A stretch of 37,841 nucleotides of DNA from the NCBI GenBank assembly GCA_045536305.1, contig JAZSNH010000052.1:1-37841 (forward strand), written 5' to 3'. A program made the position numbers and the translations under genes. This DNA is from JAISGQ01 sp045536305 (GTDB lineage: Bacteria; Bacillota; Clostridia; Oscillospirales; Acutalibacteraceae). The notes under the pieces are model-generated. The model saw nothing but the letters and a program-made list of their open reading frames with translations, was not told where the DNA came from and ran no database searches. Positions 8,602 to 16,146 of the stretch are shown here, in pieces. Each line of letters opens with the position of its first letter. Within the stretch, counting starts at the first letter, position 1.

Positions 8602-8714
8602 CTCGCCTTACCCACAGTGTGTTTTTCCTATTTAGCCGCTCTGTCAAATCAATCTTCACAAAGCTTAAATTTTTTATCCTTTTGGCTAATATTATTCTAT
8701 TTTGACGTTTCGTG

Positions 8715-8743
8715 TTGAACAAGAATTGAGCTTGTGATATAAT
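8715..8743 (+). promoter_or_regulatory. strong extended -10 SigA promoter of prs
   Basis: TTGAAC (8715-8720), a 17-bp spacer and TATAAT (8738-8743), with TG two bases upstream of the -10. The leader is about 75 nt. Confidence 0.85.
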
Positions 8744-8824
8744 GTTCACGCAGGTTTAGTCGGGCATGTTCTCACTTATATGCCCAGATGTCAAAAAACA
8801 GATGCTGAAAGGAAGGATCATTTA

Positions 8825-9958
8825 ATGGCCAAGGAAATCAGTACATTAGAGCACGGCCCCATAGGCATTATCGCGCTGAAAAGCTGTGCAGCACACGCCG
8901 AAGCGGTAAACACCTATCTTTGCAATCTTCGCGGAGAAAACCCCAAGGAGCATAACTATCTCATAGAGATCGACCAGCCCCGTTTCTCAAACGGCGAGGC
9001 AAAGGTAAAGATCAAGGAATCCGTCAGAGGCAAGGACATCTATATCCTCGCAGATATAGGCAACTACAGCTGCACTTACAAAATGTTCAACTATGAGAAC
9101 CACATGAGTCCCGACGAACACATGCAGGATATCAAAAGAGTACTTTCCGCTATAGGAGGTAAGGCTAACCGCATAACGGTTGTTATGCCTCTTCTCTATG
9201 CTTCCCGTCAGCACAGACGTAAGGGCAGAGAATCCCTCGACTGTGCTATGGCTCTGCAGGAGCTTGAGCAGCTTGGTGTTTCTACAATCATCACCTTCGA
9301 TGCTCATGACCCCAACATACAGAACGCTATACCTAACGTCTCTTTTGAAAATATCTATCCTACCTACAACATTCTCAAGGCTCTCCTTAAAAAGGAAGGC
9401 AATGTCTTCAACAAGGACAACCTTATCGTCATCAGCCCCGATACAGGTGCTATGGACAGAGCCATTTACTATGCAAACGTTCTTGAGCTTGATGTCGGTA
9501 TGTTCTATAAGCGCCGCGATCATTCAAGAGTCGTTGACGGCAAGAACCCCATCGTTCAGCACGAGTACATCGGCCGTGACCTCAACGGCATGAGCGCTCT
9601 TATCGTCGATGATATGATCGCCTCCGGCGAGTCTGTTCTCGATATTATTGAAAATCTCCAAACCCGCAATGTTGACAAGATCTTTGTCGCTGCAACCTTC
9701 GGCTTCTTTACCGCAGGTGTTGAGAAATTCAGAAGGTACTATGAGGAAGGCAAGCTGACCAGTGTTTACTGCACCAACGGCTCCTATATCCCCGATGAGG
9801 TACTCAACGAACCCTGGTTTGAGTGTGCCGACATTTCAAAGTTCCTTGCAAGACTCATTCACACCTTAAACCACGATGAGTCCATCTCTCCCCTGCTCAA
9901 CGCCAACCACAGAATCCGCAAGCTTATCGAGAGCGATAAGAAAAATAAAAACGACTAA
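8825..9958 (+). CDS. prs: ribose-phosphate pyrophosphokinase (PRPP synthetase), long form
   Basis: The 377-residue enzyme should convert ribose 5-phosphate and ATP into PRPP for nucleotide, histidine and tryptophan synthesis. The PRPP-binding loop is clear (SALIVDDMIASGESVLD), as are the catalytic flexible-loop region (VVMPLLYASRQHRRKGRESL), the FDAHDPNIQNA segment and VISPDTGAMDRAIYY. It is about 60 residues longer than the usual 315-residue class I enzyme, with insertions around the N-terminal half and a longer tail; such long forms are known in Clostridia. The start at 8825 follows AAAGGAAGGA; an in-frame ATG at 8780 lacks a ribosome binding site. It has a strong promoter of its own and ends at the 9966-9996 terminator. 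Confidence 0.93.
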   Translation: MAKEISTLEHGPIGIIALKSCAAHAEAVNTYLCNLRGENPKEHNYLIEIDQPRFSNGEAKVKIKESVRGKDIYILADIGNYSCTYKMFNYENHMSPDEHMQDIKRVLSAIGGKANRITVVMPLLYASRQHRRKGRESLDCAMALQELEQLGVSTIITFDAHDPNIQNAIPNVSFENIYPTYNILKALLKKEGNVFNKDNLIVISPDTGAMDRAIYYANVLELDVGMFYKRRDHSRVVDGKNPIVQHEYIGRDLNGMSALIVDDMIASGESVLDIIENLQTRNVDKIFVAATFGFFTAGVEKFRRYYEEGKLTSVYCTNGSYIPDEVLNEPWFECADISKFLARLIHTLNHDESISPLLNANHRIRKLIESDKKNKND

Positions 9959-9965
9959 GGATTTT

Positions 9966-9997
9966 ATCCCCGAAGTAACACTTCGGGGATTTTTTTA
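9966..9997 (+). terminator. rho-independent terminator after prs
   Basis: Arms ATCCCCGAAG (9966-9975) and CTTCGGGGAT (9981-9990), followed by six T residues. Confidence 0.93.
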
Positions 9998-10008
9998 CAT
10001 TTAAACTC

Positions 10009-10037
10009 TTGATATAAGTTTTCATCTACTATATTAT
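10009..10037 (+). promoter_or_regulatory. SigA-type promoter of the SDR-GT2-TVP38 operon
   Basis: TTGATA (10009-10014), a 17-bp spacer and TATTAT (10032-10037). A second TATAAT (10041-10046) lies just downstream, but with a poor -35. Confidence 0.6.
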
Positions 10038-10069
10038 AGGTATAATATGACATTTAGGAGGACACTAAA

Positions 10070-10792
10070 ATGATTTCTTTGAAAAACAAATGGGTACTTG
10101 TAACCGGCGCAACAAGAGGTATCGGCAAGCTTTGTTCAATTGAGCTCGCAAAACGCGGCTGCAACCTCATTCTCCATTCCCGTTCCATCTCTGCCAGCGA
10201 AGCTGCTGCAGAAGAGATAAAGGCTCTCGGCGTAAATGCAATTGCCGTTTCTGCCGAGCTTTCCGATATGAACGCCGTAGCCGCCATGCTTGACAGTATT
10301 GATAAAAGCGGCGTAGTCGTTGACGCTGTTCTCAACAACGCAGGTCTTCAGATTGCCTACAGAGATCAGATATTTGATACTCCCGCAAACGATTACGAGA
10401 TCAGCTTTGCTGTAAACACCACCGCACCTATGATGATCTGCTATCACTTCCTTCCGAAAATGAAGGAGCGCGGATTCGGAAGGATCGTTAATGTCACAAG
10501 CGGCATTGACAAGGATCCGTATCAGGGCGGCTATTCTGCAAGCAAGGCAGCTCTTGACAAGGTCACTCGCGATATAGGCACTGTCTTTGAGGGCACCGAA
10601 GTTATGATAAACCTCGGCGATCCCGGTTGGTGCTGCACCGATCTTGGAGGTCCCAATGCACCTAACGAGCCTAAATCCGCTGTTACAGGCATTCTTCTCG
10701 GTTTGTTCCTCGATGACAAAAAATGCGGCAGAATTTTCCATGCACAGGATTATGCCGGTCTTACCATCGAAGAGGCTGCACAGCAAATATGA
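10070..10792 (+). CDS. short-chain dehydrogenase/reductase (SDR)
   Basis: The 240-residue product is a classical SDR oxidoreductase using NAD(P)H. The Rossmann motif TGATRGIGK lies near residues 14-22, LNNAG in the middle, VTSG supplies the catalytic serine, and YSASK gives Y155 and K159. An arginine after the glycine motif and HSRS after strand 2 suggest preference for NADPH (inference). The start follows TTAGGAGGAC. Its stop overlaps the start of the glycosyltransferase gene (ATGA), so the two are translationally coupled. The substrate is unknown; the context suggests a sugar or lipid intermediate in envelope glycan metabolism. Confidence 0.88.
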   Translation: MISLKNKWVLVTGATRGIGKLCSIELAKRGCNLILHSRSISASEAAAEEIKALGVNAIAVSAELSDMNAVAAMLDSIDKSGVVVDAVLNNAGLQIAYRDQIFDTPANDYEISFAVNTTAPMMICYHFLPKMKERGFGRIVNVTSGIDKDPYQGGYSASKAALDKVTRDIGTVFEGTEVMINLGDPGWCCTDLGGPNAPNEPKSAVTGILLGLFLDDKKCGRIFHAQDYAGLTIEEAAQQI

Positions 10793-11733
10793 CCAGGCTC
10801 TATGCAGCTGTACCCTGCTGCAATGAAGAAGAGGTGCTTCCTATCACTGCAAAAGCTCTTAACGATAAATTCGATATGCTGATCTCTGAAGGCAAAATAT
10901 CCTCTGAGAGCCGCATTGTTTTTATTGACGACGGTTCAAAGGACAGAACATGGGAGCTTATTTCAGAATACTCAAAGGAATCACCTTATATATACGGCAT
11001 CAAGCTTTCAAGAAACTACGGTCACCAGAACGCACTTATGTGCGCGCTGGTGACCTTGCGTGAACACGCCGATGCCGTCATTTCAATTGACGCCGACATG
11101 CAGGACGATATCAACGTTTTTGACGATATGCTCAACGAATACCAAAATGGCTGCGATGTGGTTTTCGGTGTTCGTACTGCCAGAAAAAAGGACTCCTTTT
11201 TCAAGCGTTTTTCTGCTCAGTGCTATTACCGTCTTCTTAAAAGCATGGGTGCGGATATTATATACAACCATGCTGACTTCAGGCTAATGAGCAAACGTGC
11301 CCTCGACGCACTTTCCGAATATGAAGAGGTCAATCTGTTTCTTCGCGGAATAGTGCCGTCTCTGGGCTTTAAAACGGCGTGTGTGTCATACGAACGAAAT
11401 GCACGTGCGGCAGGCACAACAAAATATCCGCTGAAGAAAATGCTTTATCTTGCCTGGGAAGGTATAACCTCCTTCAGCACAAAGCCTATTCGACTTGTTA
11501 CAAAGCTCGGAGCTTTCATTTTTCTTGTGAGCATAGCTATGCTCATCTACTTTTTCATACGTTATTTTACCGGTCATACCGTCGCAGGCTGGGCAAGCCT
11601 CGCTGTATCTTTATGGGCAATCGGCGGTCTTCTCATGCTCGCTATAGGCATTATCGGAGAGTATATTGGCAAAATTTATCTTGAATCCAAGCATCGCCCA
11701 CGCTATCATATCGAAGATATCATAGATAAATGA
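10789..11733 (+). CDS. family 2 glycosyltransferase, DPM1/GtrB/CsbB-like
   Basis: The 314-residue product has a GT-A domain of the polyprenyl-phosphate glycosyltransferase group. Visible motifs are VPCCNEEEVL at the N-terminus, VFIDDGSKDRTWELI, RNYGHQNALMCAL, and the metal-binding ISIDADMQDD. Two C-terminal transmembrane helices (about residues 235-262 and 268-295) are typical of GtrB/CsbB-like enzymes that load a sugar onto undecaprenyl phosphate at the cytoplasmic face. The ATG at 10789 overlaps the SDR stop; a longer reading frame starting inside the SDR gene was discarded. The TVP38 gene lies 43 bp downstream. The sugar is unknown. Confidence 0.9.
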   Translation: MTRLYAAVPCCNEEEVLPITAKALNDKFDMLISEGKISSESRIVFIDDGSKDRTWELISEYSKESPYIYGIKLSRNYGHQNALMCALVTLREHADAVISIDADMQDDINVFDDMLNEYQNGCDVVFGVRTARKKDSFFKRFSAQCYYRLLKSMGADIIYNHADFRLMSKRALDALSEYEEVNLFLRGIVPSLGFKTACVSYERNARAAGTTKYPLKKMLYLAWEGITSFSTKPIRLVTKLGAFIFLVSIAMLIYFFIRYFTGHTVAGWASLAVSLWAIGGLLMLAIGIIGEYIGKIYLESKHRPRYHIEDIIDK

Positions 11734-11776
11734 TACTTTTGCAAAACATATACCAATCACCTTAGGAGTGAATAAA

Positions 11777-12559
11777 ATGTCTGAGGGTATAACAAAAAAA
11801 GAACATCTTGCATTGAAAAGATTTATAGGTATTTTCTCTTTTTTGATTTTTATTGCACTTTTGATCTGGATCACCGTTAAGATCGGTCTTCCCCTTATAG
11901 AGCATTATTTCGGCGGCACTACGACCGAAACTGCGGACACGGGCTATTTCAGCAGTCTTGTGGAAAATGCGCCGGTCAGCGGCAGACTTATCTTTATCGC
12001 CATTCAGATATTGCAGGTCTTTGTTGCATTCATTCCCGGCGAAGTTGTTGAGGTCGCCGCAGGTGCTGTTTTCGGACCTATTGAAGGTACTGCGCTTTCT
12101 CTTCTCGGTATTGCCGTCGGCTCAACCATTATCTTCCTTCTCACAAAATGGCTCGGAATAAAATTTGTAAGTCTTTTTGTGAGCGAAGAAAAAATAAACA
12201 GCATGAAATTCATCAAAAATAATCGCCGACTTAATAATCTTGTGTTTTTTATATTCTTTATCCCCGGCACGCCCAAGGATCTTCTCACCTATTTTGTCGG
12301 ACTAACAAGAATGAAGCTGTTTCATTTTCTCGGTCTCTCCCTCATTGCCAGAATTCCATCCGTACTAACCTCCACCCTTGCAGGTGATGCTATCAACAAT
12401 AACGAGTGGAAATCGGCAATTATTATTTTTGCAGCTACGGGTATTGTAAGTATAATAGGAATCATCATTTACAATCTTGTTGTAAGAAAGAAAAACAAAA
12501 ACGAAGCTGAAGGCAATGAAGAAATTTCTACCGAAGCTGTCACAGAAGACTCAAATTAA
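11777..12559 (+). CDS. TVP38/TMEM64 family membrane protein (DedA superfamily)
   Basis: The 260-residue protein has an N-terminal helix, then the VTT/DedA-superfamily core with VFVAFIPGEVVEVAAGAVFG, LGIAVGSTIIFLLTKWLG, and the FIPGTPKDLLTYFVGLT re-entrant motif, with a final helix and a charged tail. DedA-superfamily members move lipid carriers such as undecaprenyl phosphate, or scramble phospholipids. Next to a polyprenyl-phosphate glycosyltransferase, a role in recycling or flipping the lipid carrier is a reasonable inference. The ATG at 11777 is preferred to a GTG at 11768 that overlaps the TAGGAGTG ribosome binding site. No U-rich terminator follows; a long hairpin lies at 12605-12648. 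Confidence 0.88.
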   Translation: MSEGITKKEHLALKRFIGIFSFLIFIALLIWITVKIGLPLIEHYFGGTTTETADTGYFSSLVENAPVSGRLIFIAIQILQVFVAFIPGEVVEVAAGAVFGPIEGTALSLLGIAVGSTIIFLLTKWLGIKFVSLFVSEEKINSMKFIKNNRRLNNLVFFIFFIPGTPKDLLTYFVGLTRMKLFHFLGLSLIARIPSVLTSTLAGDAINNNEWKSAIIIFAATGIVSIIGIIIYNLVVRKKNKNEAEGNEEISTEAVTEDSN

Positions 12560-12604
12560 ATACACGCTCCTTACAGCCTGACATAGGGTAATATCAGTCA
12601 TCAA

Positions 12605-12648
12605 TTAACCCGTCACGCTGTTTCAGAAGAAACAGCGTGACGGGTTAA
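12605..12648. repeat. perfect 20-bp inverted repeat, possible terminator or processing hairpin
   Basis: Arms at 12605-12624 and 12629-12648 are perfectly complementary around an AGAA loop. No T run follows on either strand, so it is not a standard terminator. It lies between the TVP38 gene and the next lipoprotein gene. Confidence 0.8.
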
Positions 12649-12706
12649 TAAACACAGTATGGATCACGAAATTTATATGCTTTGACGATCATTGAGGGAA
12701 AACATT

Positions 12707-14443
12707 ATGAAAAGAATCAAAAGCTTTATTTGCTTTGCTCTGTCTGCTCTCCTTCTTCTGACAGCATGCTCCGTAAAATCTTCCGAAGGCACTGCACCTG
12801 AGACCTCGCATCAGTTACCCGTGATATCGGCATCCTCTAAGCCTTCGTTTGATGATAACGATCTTTTCGTTCAGAAGGCTGAAAACGGCACAATAACATT
12901 CAGCGGCGATGTCAAAGCCTCGGGCAGAGGGGTCTCTGTCAACGGCTCTGCCGCCACGATATTCGAAGAAGGCGTCTACAGAGTAAGCGGTACGTCCTCA
13001 GACGGTCAGATAATTGTCGATTGTTCAAAAAAGGACGATGTGACCCTGATCTTTGATGATCTTTCACTTAACTGCATCGACGGTCCTGCTTTATGGTGTC
13101 TTGAGGCTGACACACTGACTGTAAGTCTGCCTCAGGGAAGCACTTCTTCTCTTTCGGACGGCTCCTCGAGATCCGATAAGGACAACCCCGATGCGGCAAT
13201 CTACAGCAAGGGTGACCTTTATTTTAACGGAACGGGCTCTCTCTCGGTTGCAGGCTGCTGCAACAATGCAATCGAATCAAAGGACAGCCTGACTATTCTC
13301 GAGTGTTCTCTTTCGGTAAATGCCGACGACGACGGAATTATCGGAAAAGACAGTGTTGAAATAGGGTTCGGTGCATCTGTAAGTGTCGATTGCAAGGGTG
13401 ACGGTATACGCTCTACAAACAAAAAGGATGAAGGCCGAGGAAATATATATCTTGATAAATGCACCGTTAAAATCAGTTCGGGTGCAGATGCTGTACAGGC
13501 AGCCTCTTCCCTGATTATTGACAACGGCGCTGTTCTCAGTATCGTATCGGGAGGCGGTGCCAAAGGCATATCGTCAGCCTCAGAAAATCACGATAATAAT
13601 GATATGCAGAATACCGACAGCACCTCAAATAAATCCTCGTCAAGCCAAAAGGGTCTTAAAGCTGCCGATACAATTTTCATAATGGGCGGCACTGTTGATG
13701 CCGACTGCGCCGATGATGCCGTGCACTCTAACGGTGAAATTATTATTTACGGCGGTGTGCTTAAGCTTTCTTCCGATGACGACGGGCTTCACGCAGATTC
13801 AGCTCTGACTCTTTCAGGCGGTGAGCTCACAGTTTCTCGAAGCTATGAAGGCATAGAGGCAAATGTTATTAATGTTTCAGGCGGTAAATCTGACATTACC
13901 GCAACCGATGACGGCATAAACGTTGCAGGAGGAAATGATTCTTCCTCTGCCGACGGAATGTGGGGGCACGATATATTTGCAGAGGATGAAGCCTGCCTGC
14001 TTTCAATCAGCGGAGGATATCTCCATGTAAATGCCTTCGGTGACGGAGTGGATTCCAACGGCTCTGTCAAAATGTCAGGCGGCGAACTTTATATAAGCGG
14101 CCCTGTCGACAACGACAACGGTTTTCTTGATTTTGACGATAATTTTGAGATCACCGGAGGAACTTTTCTCGCTGCAGGCTCGAGCAGCATGGCTCGGTCT
14201 GCCGATGCCGGAACGCAGGCATCTGTTTTCGCTTGCTTTGACAAAACTGTTTTGTCCGGATCGGTGATTTCTCTGAAAACCTCCGACGGCACAGAAATAA
14301 TATCCTATGAGGTGCCAAAAAGCTGTCAATGCTTTGCTGCAAGCTCTCCCATTATGTCCGAAGGCGAAACGGTCGAGGTTTATATTGACGGCGAATCGGC
14401 ATGCTCACTCACTGCCTCGGTCAGGCTCAAAGGCAAGCCTTGA
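12707..14443 (+). CDS. carbohydrate-binding domain lipoprotein, Cthe_2159-like beta-helix
   Basis: The 578-residue lipoprotein has a signal peptide with lipobox LTAC and cysteine 21. The body is rich in short Gly/Asp/Ser strands typical of a right-handed parallel beta-helix, with the repeated motif pattern DADDDGI / DGIRSTNKKDEG / DDAVHSNGEI / SDDDGLHADSAL / TATDDGINVAGG. This matches the Cthe_2159-type carbohydrate-binding domain, whose founder binds cellulose and acidic polysaccharides such as polygalacturonate and is calcium-dependent. The Asp-rich turns fit calcium binding. The start at 12707 follows GAGGGAA; a TTG at 12692 was rejected. It may tether polysaccharide to the cell surface. 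No catalytic domain is seen. Confidence 0.87.
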   Translation: MKRIKSFICFALSALLLLTACSVKSSEGTAPETSHQLPVISASSKPSFDDNDLFVQKAENGTITFSGDVKASGRGVSVNGSAATIFEEGVYRVSGTSSDGQIIVDCSKKDDVTLIFDDLSLNCIDGPALWCLEADTLTVSLPQGSTSSLSDGSSRSDKDNPDAAIYSKGDLYFNGTGSLSVAGCCNNAIESKDSLTILECSLSVNADDDGIIGKDSVEIGFGASVSVDCKGDGIRSTNKKDEGRGNIYLDKCTVKISSGADAVQAASSLIIDNGAVLSIVSGGGAKGISSASENHDNNDMQNTDSTSNKSSSSQKGLKAADTIFIMGGTVDADCADDAVHSNGEIIIYGGVLKLSSDDDGLHADSALTLSGGELTVSRSYEGIEANVINVSGGKSDITATDDGINVAGGNDSSSADGMWGHDIFAEDEACLLSISGGYLHVNAFGDGVDSNGSVKMSGGELYISGPVDNDNGFLDFDDNFEITGGTFLAAGSSSMARSADAGTQASVFACFDKTVLSGSVISLKTSDGTEIISYEVPKSCQCFAASSPIMSEGETVEVYIDGESACSLTASVRLKGKP

Positions 14444-14530
14444 GTTTATATCACACCTTGTTAGGCTACAGCAAGGAAAATGTGATGTTATATTAAATTT
14501 TGTAGCCGGAAAGGCTTTAGGATTTTTACA

Positions 14531-15163
14531 ATGATTAAAACTGACGGTCTGATTTTTGATATGGACGGAACTTTGTGGGACTCTGCCGCCGCTGTTGCAG
14601 ACTCATGGAACGAGGTTTTCAAGAAGCACGGTGTTTCATACCGTGCAACTGCTCCCGATATTCACGCTCAAATGGGCAAACCCATGGGTGAAATTTTCGC
14701 TTTTCTTCTTCCCGATGAGCCGCAGGAGGTTCGTGATGCTGTCGAAAAGGACGCATGCGACTATGAGAACGACTATCTTTCAATTCATGGAGGCATGCTC
14801 TATCCCAAGCTCGAAGAGGTTCTTTCTTCCCTTTCGGATATGAATATCCCATTATTTATTGTAAGCAATTGCCAGGACGGCTACATTGAGGCTTTTTTTG
14901 CCGCTCACAAGCTCGGCTATCTTTTTAAGGATTACGAGTGTTGGGGACGTACTCTCCTTCCGAAGTCCGAAAACATCTCTCTGGTCGTGCAGCGCAATAA
15001 CCTCAAGGCTCCGTTTTATGTGGGAGATACCGCTCTTGACGGCACCTCCTCAAGAGATGCGGGTGTACCTTTTATTTACGCCGCATACGGATTTGGAAAA
15101 ACAGATGATTATGATGCTGTTATACATTCTATCTCCGAGCTTACCGAGCTTGTTAGTCATTAA
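14531..15163 (+). CDS. HAD superfamily hydrolase, phosphoglycolate-phosphatase-like
   Basis: The 210-residue protein begins with the HAD motif I FDMDGTLWDS (nucleophile D10, acid D12). A helical cap of about 70 residues follows, then motif II FIVSN, a motif III lysine near LLPKSENI, and motif IV FYVGDTALDGTSSRDAG. Members dephosphorylate small phosphometabolites; the exact substrate cannot be read from sequence. The gene lies 87 bp after the Cthe_2159-like gene; whether they share a transcript is unclear. The ribosome binding site is a modest AGGA about 10 bases upstream. Confidence 0.9.
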   Translation: MIKTDGLIFDMDGTLWDSAAAVADSWNEVFKKHGVSYRATAPDIHAQMGKPMGEIFAFLLPDEPQEVRDAVEKDACDYENDYLSIHGGMLYPKLEEVLSSLSDMNIPLFIVSNCQDGYIEAFFAAHKLGYLFKDYECWGRTLLPKSENISLVVQRNNLKAPFYVGDTALDGTSSRDAGVPFIYAAYGFGKTDDYDAVIHSISELTELVSH

Positions 15164-15181
15164 AAATTTACTTTTATCGCG

Positions 15182-15210
15182 TTGAAAAAGCCCTTTTGTT
15201 ATGATACAAT
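15182..15210 (+). promoter_or_regulatory. SigA-type promoter of the zinc-ribbon gene
   Basis: TTGAAA (15182-15187), a 17-bp spacer and TACAAT (15205-15210). The leader is about 25 nt, with TGGAGGG. Confidence 0.8.
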
Positions 15211-15239
15211 TTTTGTATCATTACAGTGGAGGGCTTTTT

Positions 15240-15953
15240 ATGTATTTTGATAAGCTTATTTGGAGCAGTGTTTCTCCCATAAGAAAGGATTCAACCTACA
15301 TATCTCTTGAGTATGTATTAAACGACCTTGGCGTTTTCTGCAAAGGCGAACAGCGTACAAAGGATGTGGGCTTTGCCATGTCACGCATCGGCTCTCCTTT
15401 GGGCATGACAGCTGTCGAAAATGCTGATTATGCCGCAAAACCGCTGGGACGAGTTGTTATTCTGTGGAGCAGGATAACGGATGTAGTTGAGGATACTGAC
15501 AGGGGAATCATAATTGTTTACGGAAATGCAAACGACAAGGTCGTTATACAGTGTGAGCAATCGATGAAGGACGAGCTGCTCTCCCGTATCGATTCCATGC
15601 GTCAGTTCTGCTCTTCTTCTCCCGACTCCGACGCAAAGGCCGCCGCATGGCTCGCATGGGCAGCTGACAGAACTGTTTTGAATCCGTATGCACCGCTCGA
15701 TGAACTCATCGAAGCGGAACGCGCACAAATAGACAGCAGAGAATTTACAGATGCACAGCTCGAAGCCGCTGTGCCATTGGCTGATGCTGAGGTTTCGAAT
15801 ATCGAATCGGCAGCGCCCTTAAAATCTGTATCGGACGAAACAGCTCAGACAGCCGAGCCTCTTGAGGAAAGCCACCCTGCATTTTGCCCTGCCTGCGGCG
15901 CAAATGCCAAACCTACAGCAAAATTCTGCAATCAATGCGGCATCAAGCTTTAA
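15240..15953 (+). CDS. protein of unknown function with C-terminal zinc ribbon
   Basis: The 237-residue protein ends in a treble-clef zinc ribbon with two CPACG/CNQCG knuckles (last 25 residues). The first about 125 residues are a compact alpha/beta region; the strands RVVILWSRITDVVED and GIIIVYGNANDKVVIQC look like a PH-like barrel, but I cannot name the family. The middle is acidic and Ala/Glu-rich, probably a flexible linker. No signal peptide or membrane segment is present, so it is cytoplasmic. The ATG at 15240 was chosen because TGGAGGG sits 7 bases upstream; an ATG at 15201 lies within the promoter. Confidence 0.8.
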   Translation: MYFDKLIWSSVSPIRKDSTYISLEYVLNDLGVFCKGEQRTKDVGFAMSRIGSPLGMTAVENADYAAKPLGRVVILWSRITDVVEDTDRGIIIVYGNANDKVVIQCEQSMKDELLSRIDSMRQFCSSSPDSDAKAAAWLAWAADRTVLNPYAPLDELIEAERAQIDSREFTDAQLEAAVPLADAEVSNIESAAPLKSVSDETAQTAEPLEESHPAFCPACGANAKPTAKFCNQCGIKL

Positions 15954-16012
15954 ATATCAAAAGGCCTCGCGACCTTTTAAAAAGCCTTTCTTAATTATAC
16001 TTTCGATTTATG

Positions 16013-16050
16013 AAAATGAGACACTTTTAAGAAAAGTGTCTCATTTTTTA
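16013..16050 (+). terminator. rho-independent terminator
   Basis: Arms AAAATGAGACACTTTT (16013-16028) and AAAAGTGTCTCATTTT (16032-16047) with an AAG loop and T run. It is symmetrical and would work in both directions. Confidence 0.9.
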
Positions 16051-16146
16051 ATAAATTATGAATTTTGTTCCAACCTTTTCCAACATTCATGTGTTTTACT
16101 ATTGAACGACCTAAATATCGTATCAATAAAAACGGAGGGAAATAAA

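Noticed and set aside
8987..9523. 178-codon minus-strand frame
   Set aside because: Antisense shadow of prs, without a ribosome binding site.
10136..10786. 216-codon minus-strand frame
   Set aside because: Antisense shadow of the SDR gene, which has complete Rossmann and catalytic motifs.
14444..14530. possible terminator between the Cthe_2159-like and HAD genes
   Set aside because: Short pairings exist (CCTTG/CAAGG inside ATCACA/TGTGAT) but no T run follows, so no call was made.
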